Shown piece by piece: positions 18,306-27,244 of a DNA stretch of 64,000 nucleotides. This stretch comes from Bacillus cereus group sp. RP43 (GTDB lineage Bacteria > Bacillota > Bacilli > Bacillales > Bacillaceae_G): the NCBI RefSeq assembly GCF_040459645.1, contig NZ_JARVHQ010000001.1, positions 62,001-126,000 on the forward strand, in the 5' to 3' direction. Positions within the stretch are counted from its first letter, which is position 1; each line of letters starts with the position of its first letter. Made by a program: the position numbers and the translations under genes. The notes below the pieces were generated by a model. It did no database searches, was not told where the DNA came from, and worked only from the letters and a program-made list of their open reading frames with translations.

Positions 18306-19619
18306 ATGAATCATATAAGAACAAATTTTTCGTCTTTCTTCAGTAAAATAATGATTGGTGCGATGCTCGCATTTTTTGTCTATAGTTGTTGGTCGGCTTT
18401 TGAAACAAGTAAGCAATTTTTTGGGGGAAGTACAACAAGTATAACAATTGTATTAGTGATTTTTGTTATTCTTATTTTGTTAGTAGCATCAATTTTGCAA
18501 TATCGTTTTACAGATAAACAATTTCTTGTTTTTCTCATAAGCATATCTATAGTTGTAAGACTTATCACAGTTCTATTTGTAGATGGTCCAATGATAGGTG
18601 ATATGAAAGCTATGTATGAGTCTGCAAAGCAGATTGCAGTTGGCAATAATATAGAGAATATAGCACAGTTACCTTTTATTATTTATGAATCGATCATCAT
18701 TCGTATATTTGGTGATACGGTATTCGCTTTACAACTATTTAATATTTTATTTTGTACAGGAACTGCATTTTTCATTTATCGCATTGCGTCAAGGGTCTTT
18801 GGAGAAGAGTGTGGTCGTATTGCATCAATGTTTTACGCTTTATATATTCCAAATATATTTATGAGTTCTGTATTAACGGCGGAATCACTCGCAATATTTT
18901 TATTTTATTGTGCTTGTTACATATTTTTATATAAGGGATTAGATCATCCTTATATGTGGGTAATTTCAGCAATTTTATTTGCGCTTAGCAATATGATTTT
19001 CCCAATGGGGTTATTTTTACCTATTTTTATAGCTGTATATGTGCTGTTAATTGAATTATTTCAATCAGGGGCGAAACAAAAATTACTATTAAAAATGATA
19101 GGGATACTTATTCTGTTTTATAGTACTCATTTTGGTGTAAGCTATGGTATCAAGATGATGGGAATGTCACAGTATACGATTTCTAATCAGACTTATGTTC
19201 AATCTGTTTTAATTGGAAAAAGTCAAAATGAAGAAAAAACATCCAAAAATCAAAGTGTAAAAGAGCACATTGATCAAGAGTTAAAAGAAATGGAAGTAGA
19301 AAGATTTAAACTGTTAAAACCAGTTATTAACCAGTTTTCAGACGAGGGAATAAATTCTATTATTTTTAAATGTGAAAAGCTTATATATATAGTGGTGACA
19401 TTATTTATGGCCATAGCTTTATTACATTTTCTAATTAAGAAACAGCAAAATGAAGGATATATGTTGTTTGTATTATTAATTACCGGATATGTGTCGTTAA
19501 GGCTCTTTCGAGTAGATATGGCATATTATAATATTATTATGCCAGCCTTGTTTATTTTACAAAGCTTTGGTGTTTATATGAGTTATTTTTATTGCCAAAA
19601 AATATTTTTCAGAAAATAA
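18306..19619 (+). CDS. GT39-like (ArnT/PMT type) membrane glycosyltransferase family protein
   Basis: A 437-residue polytopic membrane protein with about ten hydrophobic helices. After the first helices a loop reads VDGPMIGDMKAMYESA, the place where GT-C enzymes of the ArnT/PMT type carry their catalytic acidic residues. IASRVFGEECGRIASMFYAL, which follows, is also a common pattern in this family. It probably transfers a sugar from a polyprenyl carrier to a surface target. The 366-bp region before it holds a bcr1-type repeat. A ribosome site AGAGGTG lies before the ATG. Function is inferred from fold pattern only. Confidence 0.6.
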   Translation: MNHIRTNFSSFFSKIMIGAMLAFFVYSCWSAFETSKQFFGGSTTSITIVLVIFVILILLVASILQYRFTDKQFLVFLISISIVVRLITVLFVDGPMIGDMKAMYESAKQIAVGNNIENIAQLPFIIYESIIIRIFGDTVFALQLFNILFCTGTAFFIYRIASRVFGEECGRIASMFYALYIPNIFMSSVLTAESLAIFLFYCACYIFLYKGLDHPYMWVISAILFALSNMIFPMGLFLPIFIAVYVLLIELFQSGAKQKLLLKMIGILILFYSTHFGVSYGIKMMGMSQYTISNQTYVQSVLIGKSQNEEKTSKNQSVKEHIDQELKEMEVERFKLLKPVINQFSDEGINSIIFKCEKLIYIVVTLFMAIALLHFLIKKQQNEGYMLFVLLITGYVSLRLFRVDMAYYNIIMPALFILQSFGVYMSYFYCQKIFFRK

Positions 19620-19646
19620 AAGAATCCATTTTGGATTCTTTTTTTT
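19619..19646 (+). terminator. Terminator of the GT39-like gene
   Basis: AAGAATCCA / TGGATTCTT hairpin followed by eight T, directly after the stop codon. Confidence 0.85.
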
Positions 19647-19670
19647 GTAGACAGATGATAAGGATGAATG

Positions 19671-19699
19671 CAAAGCGGAGATGAAGAATCTCCACTTTG
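19671..19699. terminator. Hairpin downstream of hemAT
   Basis: CAAAGCGGAGAT (19671-19682) and ATCTCCACTTTG (19688-19699) pair with one mismatch. No T-run is seen on the minus strand, so it may only stabilise or weakly end the hemAT message. Confidence 0.45.
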
Positions 19700-19711
19700 T
19701 ATCGATTCGCC

Positions 19712-21010
19712 TTATCGGTTTAGTTCTAGTTGTAAATTATCCGCTGTTAAGGCCATTTTCGAGGAATCGTCTTGAATACTCTTCATTACTTGTGAGATAG
19801 TTTCTAATTCATTTTCAATTTTTTTATTTTGATCTTTAGAGTTAGACATATCTTTTACGATTTCTTGGAAATATTGATCTGTCGCATGCATACTATCTGT
19901 CCCTTCAGATACGAGAGAGCTTATTTGTTCCACGGAAGAAGAGACGTGTATAATTTGTTCATTCGTTTTTTCAACGAGTTTTGTAACGTTGAAAATTGAT
20001 TCTTTCGTTTGCTCTGATAATTTTCGGATTTCTCCCGCTACGACTGAAAAACCTTTACCGAATTCGCCAGCACGTGCAGATTCAATAGCGGCATTTAATG
20101 CTAGTAAATTTGTTTGCTCGGCGATTGATTTTACAATATCAATGATTTCATTAATTTTGTTAGAAATATCAAGAAGTTCATGGGTATCAGTAATAATAGT
20201 TTCCATATTCGTTTGAATGCTTTCCATTCGTTTGTTTTGCAGATTTAATTGTTCTTTTCCTTTGTTGGCCTTTTCTTCTGATGTTGTAGCTAATGATGTA
20301 CCTGTTTTTGCAATTCCTACGATACTTTCTGATTTAGATGTTAACTGTTGAATAGAAGAACTTGTTTTTTCAGATACTGCGGCTAGTTCTGTTGCAATAT
20401 GTGTAATCGTCATAGCTGTCAGTTCTTTTTCTTTTTCATGTTCTTTTTGGATTCTTTCATATTCGGATTCATAAGCCGCAATAACAAGTTCTTGTTCTAA
20501 TGTGAATAATTTATTTATTACATTTATAGAATAAGAAAAATCGTCTATCGTTGAAGTTTTCGTTTGCAAAATCTTTATGACGGAGCGGAATAACTCTTGA
20601 TAAGCAGCAGTATACCATTTTCTATGTAAACCAATTTGTACGTGCCTTTTTGCGATTCTAACACGTTGTTCAATAAAATCTTCATTCATATTCCCGCTGA
20701 ATAATTCTTTAATATGTGTCTTTAAAGTTTGTTTTAATTTTGGAATAGAGCTGTAGCGTTCAATAACAGCAATTAAATTAGGTTGTTTTGTGATGTTGGT
20801 GTAGAATTTTTCTGTTATCCAATCTATTTCTTCATAAATAAATGGCTGTAATACTTTTACAATTTGTAAATCTTCCTTTGAAATATGTAGCATATCCATT
20901 TGAGTTTTTAGTTCAGAATTAGCAGGCACGTTAAATATGATTTGTTGGCCTTTGCTTAATTCGATTATACTGGTGTTTGTTTTATTTTTTTTAAAAACCC
21001 CAAGCATCAT
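19712..21010 (-). CDS. hemAT: Heme-based aerotaxis transducer HemAT
   Basis: A 432-residue soluble chemoreceptor that senses oxygen through a globin domain and signals to CheA. Residues about 30-190 are the sensor globin: the proximal His falls at position 123 ([10 protein letters not shown]) and Tyr at position 70 (KFYTN), the numbers known for B. subtilis HemAT. Residues about 200-432 are a methyl-accepting signalling domain, with the hairpin tip around [19 protein letters not shown]. No membrane helix is present, as expected for HemAT. It stands alone, with no che genes near, and would act on the chemotaxis complex encoded elsewhere. The ribosome site is GGGGGAAG just before the start. Confidence 0.95.
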   Translation of the reverse strand: MMLGVFKKNKTNTSIIELSKGQQIIFNVPANSELKTQMDMLHISKEDLQIVKVLQPFIYEEIDWITEKFYTNITKQPNLIAVIERYSSIPKLKQTLKTHIKELFSGNMNEDFIEQRVRIAKRHVQIGLHRKWYTAAYQELFRSVIKILQTKTSTIDDFSYSINVINKLFTLEQELVIAAYESEYERIQKEHEKEKELTAMTITHIATELAAVSEKTSSSIQQLTSKSESIVGIAKTGTSLATTSEEKANKGKEQLNLQNKRMESIQTNMETIITDTHELLDISNKINEIIDIVKSIAEQTNLLALNAAIESARAGEFGKGFSVVAGEIRKLSEQTKESIFNVTKLVEKTNEQIIHVSSSVEQISSLVSEGTDSMHATDQYFQEIVKDMSNSKDQNKKIENELETISQVMKSIQDDSSKMALTADNLQLELNR

Positions 21011-21108
21011 TCTTCCCCCTGTTTATAAAACGTTTTCATTTTTTTATTCTAATGTAATTATATATTTTTATATACAATTACTCTATAGTATGTGGAATTG
21101 TATATAAA

Positions 21109-21138
21109 TTAAGAGAATTCTATGTAGAATTCTCTTAA
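21109..21138. terminator. Perfect hairpin overlapping the stop codon of the TRIC gene
   Basis: TTAAGAGAATTC (21109-21120) and GAATTCTCTTAA (21127-21138) are perfect 12-nt arms with loop TATGTA. The right arm covers the stop codon (21135-21137) of the TRIC-type gene, so the coding end is part of the hairpin. The flanks are A/T-rich. Confidence 0.65.
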
Positions 21139-21767
21139 TGGCCTTTATTAATTTTTGCATGTGTTTTAAAGAAAACTGGGAAATGTACATTATATATTAC
21201 GGTGACTACACGAATAACGAATGTTATTAATAAACAAACATAGAAAGCTAATATGTGTGCCCCCATTGCATGTGTAATTAGGAAACTAACTGCTCCTAAA
21301 ATAGAAGCAATTGCATATATCTCTTTTCGGAATACATACGGGATATCTTGAGCGCAAATGTCGCGTAAAATACCGCCCCCAATACCTGTAATAACTCCCA
21401 TTGAAACGACTAAAAACGAGGCGTCAACATGATGTGACATTGCTGCATTTGCACCAATAGCTGTAAATACACCTAAACCAACAGCATCAGAAAGCATAAT
21501 AACAACTTGAAGTTTATTAATGCGCTCAAAAAACATACATGTGAATAATGCTGATAGTACACTTACGAAAAAGTAAATGGGTTTTACAAATGCGACAGGA
21601 GGCAGGTTACCAATCATAATATCACGAATAATACCGCCGCCGAGCGCAGTAGCTACAGCTAAACAAAGGACACCAAATAAATCTAGATCTTTTTTTAAAC
21701 CAACTAATGTACCAGAAATGGCAGCGGCGATAATGCCAAGAAACGTAAATATATCGATTAATAACAT
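21135..21767 (-). CDS. Trimeric intracellular cation channel (TRIC/UPF0126) family protein
   Basis: A 210-residue membrane protein with seven predicted helices built from two related halves. Each half carries the same pore motif: ALGGGIIRDIMIG in the first and GIGGGILRDICAQDIP in the second. Prokaryotic TRIC proteins with this layout are trimeric potassium or cation channels. It appears monocistronic. A ribosome site AAGGAAG stands before the ATG at 21767. The family is certain from the duplicated GGG-I-RD motif; the transported ion in this organism is inferred. Confidence 0.88.
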   Translation of the reverse strand: MLLIDIFTFLGIIAAAISGTLVGLKKDLDLFGVLCLAVATALGGGIIRDIMIGNLPPVAFVKPIYFFVSVLSALFTCMFFERINKLQVVIMLSDAVGLGVFTAIGANAAMSHHVDASFLVVSMGVITGIGGGILRDICAQDIPYVFRKEIYAIASILGAVSFLITHAMGAHILAFYVCLLITFVIRVVTVIYNVHFPVFFKTHAKINKGH

Positions 21768-22262
21768 GGCTTTAATTCCTTCCTCTTAAAGATGTTCCAG
21801 AGAAAAAATATACACTAAAGTTTTAGAAATAACAATTACTTTTCGCTACATGTAGAAAAATGGATGAAATAGCTAAAGAAAGCGTTTGAAAATGCTTGAT
21901 AAGTAGCAATAAAGTAAAGCGAAAAAGTGTGGAAAGATTAATTGTATAGTTTTTTGATGTAGCTTAGTTGGAGGGATGGTACAATAAGAGAAGTCCGTTT
22001 TTTACATTTGTATAAAATGATAAAAAAATATTTCTGTGTGATCGAAAATAAGTGCATATGTGTTAGATAGTTTTTATAGGGATAGGGAAGGATAGCTAAA
22101 GGACAATGTTTTCGGTTATTAATAATGCTGGATTTGACTAGTTTCGGCATGAAAAATAGTTCTCAATTTAAATATGAGTTATGTTATAATTGCTAGGTGT
22201 GTTTAAACAGTAGAAAACTATGATTAAAAGATAATGTAAAGATTTTGTATGGAGGTCTTGGA
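21768..22262. other. Long intergenic region, mostly without recognisable content
   Basis: About 495 bp between two divergent genes. The only clear signal is TGTTATAAT (22182-22190), an extended -10 that can drive the Wzy-like gene; no good -35 is seen. A weaker TGGTACAAT lies at 21977-21985. A 70-codon minus-strand frame here has no ribosome site and no family resemblance, and I do not accept it as a gene. Confidence 0.5.
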
Positions 22263-23714
22263 ATGTTAGCAAATCAAGCTAGGGTTAGATTTGAGCATTT
22301 TTTGCTCTTTTTTATTATTTTACAGCCTGTTTTAGATTTATTAACGTCTCTTAGCATCGTGTTATTAAAGTCAAATGCCACTGTTGGAATTTTGGTAAGA
22401 TTTCTTATTATGGCTGTTGGTGGTATTTACATTTTAATTCAGGCAAAAGAGAAGGAAAATAGGAAGTTTTTAATTTACTTAATATTATTAGCAGTAGTTT
22501 TAGGGATAGGGTTTATTAATAATAAACTAGTTAAGAATCCTATTGTACTTGGTGAAGAAGTTAAGTTTGTTGCGAAGGCATTATATATATATATCATGCT
22601 AGGATCATACATTTTAGCTTTAAAATCATTGAAAAAGAAAGTAAATATTAGCGACAAAGTCAGAAATAGTATTGTGTATTCAACATTAATCATTAACGCT
22701 ATTATGGTTATTTCTATTTCGACATCTACAGACTTTGGTAGTTATCAATGGATGAAGGTTGGTTCCCGAGGATGGTTCTATGCAGGTAATGAACTAGGAT
22801 CAATCTTAGCTATTATTTTCCCTATTGTGGTACTATATTCTATTCAAAAAACAAAGAGCGTGAAACACGTTTTATATTGGATTCCATCGCTGTTAATGAT
22901 TTACTCTTTAATTCAAGTTGGTACGAAAGTAGGGATGGGCTCAATTGGTGCTACGTTAGCGGCAGCAATAGGGATTATCGTACTACAATTATTATTTGAT
23001 AGAAAAAATCCAAACAAAAAGTCTCTTGTACTTAATGGGTTAATTGCTGTCATCTTATTAGCTGGTGTTGTCGGAACGTTTAAAATGACGCCATTAGCAC
23101 AAAATATGGGTATTCATAATAACTATCTATCAGAACAAAACGTAGCACAGCAAGGTCAAAAAGAAAAAGAAATTAAAGAGAAAATTAAAAAAGAAGAAAA
23201 GCAACATAAAGTTGAAAAGCCAGAAGAAAAGGCGAAGGTAGAAGCGGAAGTTAAGAAAGAGATTGAGAAAGAGCAAAAGAAAGAAAATCAAGAAAATCTT
23301 ATTTTCAGCGGACGTCAAGTATATGAAGAGAGACATAAGCAATTCTTTAAAGAAGCGCCAATGTCACAAAAATTATTAGGAATGGGTTATGCAGGTAACT
23401 TTAAGTATAATGAACAAAAAGAGCCAGATCCGAAGTTAATTGAAATGGACTTCCATGATTGGTTTTATGATTTCGGAATTATTGGCTTTGCATTACTAAT
23501 GATTCCATTTGTTTATTACGGCTTAAGAATTCTGCTAGCATTTATTACAAGATTTAAAGAGATATTTAATATAAAATATGGAATGATTACAGCAAGCTTA
23601 GTATTAGCACTAGGTATTGCATATATTGCAGGACATATTTTGACGGCACCAGGAGTTGGGATTTACTTTGTAGTGTTGTTAGCGTATCTAATTGTAGACT
23701 TAGAAATTGAATGA
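22263..23714 (+). CDS. O-antigen ligase/polymerase family (Wzy/WaaL-like) membrane protein
   Basis: A 483-residue membrane protein with about ten hydrophobic helices, opening RFEHFLLFFIILQPVLDLLTSL. It resembles O-antigen ligases and Wzy polymerases, which join lipid-linked oligosaccharides outside the membrane. The large extracytoplasmic loop, usually the catalytic one, contains an unusual run of about 50 residues made almost only of Lys and Glu (residues about 296-346). The motif EMDFHDWFYDFGIIG follows the loop and matches the H-x-W-x-x-x-x-x-x-G region of these enzymes. I use the ATG at 22263 because GGAGG lies 8 bases before it. Followed by a terminator; the GT4 and TagA genes come next. 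Confidence 0.8.
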   Translation: MLANQARVRFEHFLLFFIILQPVLDLLTSLSIVLLKSNATVGILVRFLIMAVGGIYILIQAKEKENRKFLIYLILLAVVLGIGFINNKLVKNPIVLGEEVKFVAKALYIYIMLGSYILALKSLKKKVNISDKVRNSIVYSTLIINAIMVISISTSTDFGSYQWMKVGSRGWFYAGNELGSILAIIFPIVVLYSIQKTKSVKHVLYWIPSLLMIYSLIQVGTKVGMGSIGATLAAAIGIIVLQLLFDRKNPNKKSLVLNGLIAVILLAGVVGTFKMTPLAQNMGIHNNYLSEQNVAQQGQKEKEIKEKIKKEEKQHKVEKPEEKAKVEAEVKKEIEKEQKKENQENLIFSGRQVYEERHKQFFKEAPMSQKLLGMGYAGNFKYNEQKEPDPKLIEMDFHDWFYDFGIIGFALLMIPFVYYGLRILLAFITRFKEIFNIKYGMITASLVLALGIAYIAGHILTAPGVGIYFVVLLAYLIVDLEIE

Positions 23715-23721
23715 TAAAAAT

Positions 23722-23752
23722 AAAAGCTAACTTTTGTTAGCTTTTATTTTTT
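23722..23752 (+). terminator. Terminator of the Wzy-like gene
   Basis: AAAAGCTAAC / GTTAGCTTTT with loop TTTT, then ATTTTTT. Confidence 0.85.
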
Positions 23753-23809
23753 AGTACAGTAAAATAAAGATAGATGGAAATGTAGCGAGGATTTAAAGGA
23801 GGAAAAAAT

Positions 23810-24919
23810 ATGAGGATATTGCATATGAATGCAGGAGCAGAAGATGGGGGAGGAAAAACACATATTATTTCACTTCTCGATCAGTTCCCAACTGGTGAAG
23901 TAGAATTAGCAGTATTTGAAGATGGAATTGTTGCGAAAGAAGCAAGAGAGCTAGGGATAAAAGTTCATGTGTTTTCACAAAAATCTCGCTATGATTTATC
24001 CATTTTAAAGAACATAAGTGAATTCATTAATAAAGAAAAATTTGATGTAGTTCATACACACGGTCCTAGGGCGAATTTCTTTGTTTCTCTAATGAAGAAG
24101 AAATTCGCGGCAAAATGGGTAACGACAATTCATAGTGATCCATTTCAAGACTTTACTAAACAAGGCTTAAAAGGCTGGATTTTTACTAAGTTAAATTTGA
24201 AAGCTTTAAAAAATATAGATTTATTTTTTGTTGTAACGAATAGGTTGAAAAAAAGCTTAGCAGCATTAGGTATTTCAAATGAAAAGATGCATGTTATTTA
24301 TAACGGGATTGAATATGATCAGGAAAAAGCAGATGGCTATAATAAAAAGGAAATGTTTAATATTGATGAAGATGTGTTTACGGCAATACAAGTAGCACGT
24401 CTGCATCCTGTTAAAGGACATGAAGTTTTATTCGATGCGTTACAACAAACAAAGTTAGAGAAAATTAAAGTGTTATTAGTTGGTGACGGGCCATTAGAAG
24501 CGGAACTAAAGGCGTTAGCTACTGAAAAAGGGATTAATGATAAAGTTGAATTTTTAGGGCACCGTCAAGATGTGAAACAATTATTTGCTTCATCACATGT
24601 CAATTTATTAACTTCCCATAGCGAAGGATTTCCATTAGTTTTATTAGAAGCGGCAAATCAACGTGTACCATCAATTGTGACTAGAGCAGGAGAAATCGAA
24701 CCGTTAATTGCAGATGAAACTTATGGGTGGATTGTGCCAACTGGTGATGGCAAAGCGTTAGCATCGGCATTAGAAGAGGCGTATGATAAGTGGAAAACTG
24801 GAGAGTTGACAGTAATGGGTAAGCATATTTATGAGCATGCTACTATGAACTTCTCACTTCAAAAATTATATGAAGATACGAAAGAAACATATGAGCAATT
24901 AATAGCGAAAAACCTTTAA
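23810..24919 (+). CDS. Glycosyltransferase family 4 (GT-B fold)
   Basis: A 369-residue cytoplasmic or membrane-associated glycosyltransferase. The N-terminal acceptor half starts MRILHMNAGAEDGGGKTH, with the Gly-rich loop typical of GT4. The C-terminal donor half has VARLHPVKGHEVLFDAL, LLVGDGP and the E-x7-E type motif in SEGFPLVLLEAANQ near residue 275. It is 21 bp upstream of the tagA-like gene in the same direction, so both are probably one transcript for lipid-linked polysaccharide synthesis. The sugar donor is not visible. AAAGGAGG lies before the ATG. Confidence 0.85.
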   Translation: MRILHMNAGAEDGGGKTHIISLLDQFPTGEVELAVFEDGIVAKEARELGIKVHVFSQKSRYDLSILKNISEFINKEKFDVVHTHGPRANFFVSLMKKKFAAKWVTTIHSDPFQDFTKQGLKGWIFTKLNLKALKNIDLFFVVTNRLKKSLAALGISNEKMHVIYNGIEYDQEKADGYNKKEMFNIDEDVFTAIQVARLHPVKGHEVLFDALQQTKLEKIKVLLVGDGPLEAELKALATEKGINDKVEFLGHRQDVKQLFASSHVNLLTSHSEGFPLVLLEAANQRVPSIVTRAGEIEPLIADETYGWIVPTGDGKALASALEEAYDKWKTGELTVMGKHIYEHATMNFSLQKLYEDTKETYEQLIAKNL

Positions 24920-24940
24920 TGATAGAGAGGATAGTTAAAT

Positions 24941-25681
24941 ATGTCAGTACAAACGGTTGATATTCTAGGTGTTCCTTTTTCTACAATGACAATGGATGAA
25001 ACGATCCAGCATTTAAAGAAGCAATTAGAATTAGAGCAAACTCATACTTTTCAGGTGGTAACGGCAAATCCTGAAATTGTTATGTGCGCAAAAAAGGACG
25101 AAAAATTCCATAAAACACTATTAAATACAGATTTAATTACACCTGATGGTATTGGGGTTGTAAAAGCAAGTGGTATGCTTGGTACACCTTTAAAAGAGCG
25201 GGTAGCTGGATTTGATTTAATGAGCAATTTATTTGCAAAGTTGTCAGAAGAGAATAAATCAGTATCTGTTTTCTTATTAGGTGCAAAACCACATGTTGTA
25301 CAAGCTGCAGCTGATCATTTAACGAAGACATATTCGGCTGCATCTATCGTGGGTATACAAGATGGATATTTTAAACAAGAAGAAGAAGAGAATATTGTTT
25401 CACGTATTCAAGAAGCAAAACCAGATCTATTACTTGTTGCACTTGGCTTCCCAAGGCAAGAAAACTTTATCCAAAACAATAAGCATCGTTTAGAAACGAA
25501 AATGGCTGTTGGAGTAGGCGGTAGTTTAGATGTGTGGGCTGGAGAGGTAAAGCGTGCGCCAAAATGGATTCAAGCTATTAATTTAGAGTGGTTTTACAGA
25601 TTGTGTAGTAATCCAACACGCTGGCGTCGTCAGTTAGTATTAGCCGAGTTTTTAAAAGAAGTAATGCGTTCAAAAAAGTAG
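24941..25681 (+). CDS. tagA: WecG/TagA/CpsF family glycosyltransferase (GT26)
   Basis: A 246-residue membrane-associated enzyme of family GT26. TagA-type members transfer N-acetylmannosamine from UDP-ManNAc to a GlcNAc-pyrophosphoryl-undecaprenol carrier, the second step in linkage-unit synthesis for wall teichoic acid-like polymers. Family motifs are TANPEIVMCAKKD (residues about 41-53), LITPDGIGVVKASG (about 65-78), FLLGAKP, ALGFPRQE and VGGSLDVWAGEVKRAP. In the B. cereus group the linkage unit carries secondary wall polysaccharide, which is the likely pathway here, but no other linkage gene is in the window. It shares a transcript with the GT4 gene, and its stop codon lies inside a terminator hairpin. 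Confidence 0.85.
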   Translation: MSVQTVDILGVPFSTMTMDETIQHLKKQLELEQTHTFQVVTANPEIVMCAKKDEKFHKTLLNTDLITPDGIGVVKASGMLGTPLKERVAGFDLMSNLFAKLSEENKSVSVFLLGAKPHVVQAAADHLTKTYSAASIVGIQDGYFKQEEEENIVSRIQEAKPDLLLVALGFPRQENFIQNNKHRLETKMAVGVGGSLDVWAGEVKRAPKWIQAINLEWFYRLCSNPTRWRRQLVLAEFLKEVMRSKK

Positions 25682-25704
25682 CGGAACATCGCTACTTTTT
25701 TTTA
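25678..25704 (+). terminator. Terminator of the GT4-tagA unit
   Basis: GTAGCG (25678-25683) pairs with CGCTAC (25690-25695), followed by eight T. The left arm includes the tagA stop codon. Confidence 0.8.
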
Positions 25705-25780
25705 TTTGTTTATTTTTGATAAACATTTTATTTTTTGGGAATGATGAAGGAGAAATTTTTATACGAAAGTGTTTTACTTA

Positions 25781-25824
25781 TACAATACACACATGTAAAA
25801 TTATGTGTAAAGACACCTGTGTAA
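25781..25824 (+). promoter_or_regulatory. niaP promoter with candidate NiaR operator
   Basis: TACAAT (25781-25786) is a likely -10. Just after it an inverted repeat ACACAT (25789-25794) / ATGTGT (25803-25808) and a direct repeat TGTGTAA (25804-25810 and 25818-25824) lie before the ribosome site. The niacin-responsive repressor NiaR commonly controls niaP; whether this is its site is inferred. Confidence 0.4.
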
Positions 25825-25836
25825 GGAGGACTTCTT

Positions 25837-27036
25837 GTGAGCAAGGTAAAAGAAATTTCAAAGCGAAAGCTACTTGGTATAGCAGGGCTTGGCTGGCTAT
25901 TTGACGCAATGGATGTTGGAATGCTTTCATTTGTAATAGTGGCGTTGCAAAAAGAGTGGGGATTAAGTACCCAAGAGATGGGTTGGATAGGTAGTATTAA
26001 CTCAATTGGTATGGCTGTAGGGGCGCTCGTTTTTGGGATACTATCAGATAAAATAGGACGGAAATCGGTCTTTATTATTACATTATTACTATTTTCTATT
26101 GGTAGTGGCTTAACGGCTTTAACGACGACACTCGCGATGTTCCTCGTTTTACGCTTTTTAATTGGTATGGGACTTGGCGGGGAGCTTCCAGTTGCATCTA
26201 CCCTTGTATCGGAGAGTGTTGAAGCGCACGAACGTGGGAAAATAGTTGTACTATTAGAAAGCTTTTGGGCTGGTGGTTGGTTAATCGCAGCTCTTATCTC
26301 ATATTTTGTTATTCCTAAATACGGTTGGGAAGTTGCTATGGTATTAAGTGCAGTTCCAGCGTTATATGCTTTATATTTAAGATGGAATTTACCCGATTCT
26401 CCAAGATTCCAAAAGGTTGAAAAAAGGCCATCTGTTATTGAAAATATAAAATCGGTTTGGTCTGGAGAATATCGTAAAGCAACAATTATGTTATGGATTC
26501 TATGGTTTTGTGTTGTCTTTTCCTATTATGGAATGTTCCTTTGGTTACCTAGTGTAATGGTACTGAAAGGATTTAGTTTAATAAAAAGTTTTCAGTACGT
26601 ACTCATTATGACTTTAGCTCAACTTCCAGGGTATTTCACAGCTGCATGGTTTATTGAACGTCTTGGTCGTAAATTTGTATTGGTTACGTATTTAATTGGT
26701 ACAGCATGTAGTGCTTATGTGTTCGGAATTGCGGATTCATTAACAGCATTAATAGTGGCGGGTATGTTACTATCCTTCTTTAATTTAGGTGCTTGGGGTG
26801 CATTATACGCTTATACACCAGAACAGTATCCAACAACTATTCGCGGTACAGGTGCAGGAATGGCCGCGGCATTTGGACGTATTGGTGGTATTCTTGGACC
26901 ACTATTAGTAGGGTATTTAGTTGCTTCACAAGCTGCACTATCGCTAATATTTACGATTTTCTGTGGATCAATTTTAATTGGGGCACTTGCTGTAGTTATA
27001 CTTGGTCAAGAAACGAAACAGAGGGAATTAGTATAA
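25837..27036 (+). CDS. niaP: Niacin transporter NiaP (MFS)
   Basis: A 399-residue, 12-helix major facilitator transporter for nicotinate/nicotinamide uptake, feeding NAD salvage. It opens KRKLLGIAGLGWLFDAMDVG, the NiaP-type first helix with the conserved F-D-A-x-D; loop 2-3 is GILSDKIGRKSVF, and GTGAGMAAAFGRIGGILGP marks the late helices. It matches YceI (NiaP) of B. subtilis along its length. The start is a GTG, chosen because a very strong AAGGAGG lies 7 bases before it. A short bcr1-type repeat overlaps the stop codon. Upstream repeats suggest control by NiaR. Confidence 0.88.
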   Translation: MSKVKEISKRKLLGIAGLGWLFDAMDVGMLSFVIVALQKEWGLSTQEMGWIGSINSIGMAVGALVFGILSDKIGRKSVFIITLLLFSIGSGLTALTTTLAMFLVLRFLIGMGLGGELPVASTLVSESVEAHERGKIVVLLESFWAGGWLIAALISYFVIPKYGWEVAMVLSAVPALYALYLRWNLPDSPRFQKVEKRPSVIENIKSVWSGEYRKATIMLWILWFCVVFSYYGMFLWLPSVMVLKGFSLIKSFQYVLIMTLAQLPGYFTAAWFIERLGRKFVLVTYLIGTACSAYVFGIADSLTALIVAGMLLSFFNLGAWGALYAYTPEQYPTTIRGTGAGMAAAFGRIGGILGPLLVGYLVASQAALSLIFTIFCGSILIGALAVVILGQETKQRELV

Positions 27037-27106
27037 AGTGAAACTTTAATCAGTGGGTGTTTTGTCCATCAACCACTAATTATTAGACCGCACCAATCGG
27101 GATAAA
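27033..27106 (-). repeat. Short (74-bp) bcr1-type repeat overlapping the niaP stop codon
   Basis: On the minus strand it reads TTTATCCCGATTGGTGCGG at one end and AAAGTTTCACTTTAT at the other, with TTTAT at both ends. It has the same length as the element at 18036 and lacks the same central 85 bp as compared with 53470-53628. One TTTAT end supplies the niaP TAA stop (27034-27036). Confidence 0.8.
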
Positions 27107-27110
27107 AGAA

Positions 27111-27138
27111 AAGGGAACCAAAGTGGTTTCCTTTTTTC
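27111..27138 (+). terminator. Terminator of niaP
   Basis: GGGAACCA / TGGTTTCC hairpin with loop AAG and a following run of six T, placed just beyond the repeat. Confidence 0.8.
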
Positions 27139-27244
27139 TGTTTTTTTAGATAAATAATGGTATAGTAAGAAAAAGGGATTGTTTCTTACTAAAGCGAATG
27201 TATACAACAAGACATATGGGCAAAGGAATTAGGTGGCTGGATAA

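Noticed and set aside
21868..21890. GAAAGCGTTT as a CcpA cre site
   Set aside because: Only the central part fits; the outer bases of the cre consensus are missing.
21938..22150. A 70-codon minus-strand frame in the long gap before the Wzy-like gene
   Set aside because: No ribosome site, low-complexity composition and no family resemblance.
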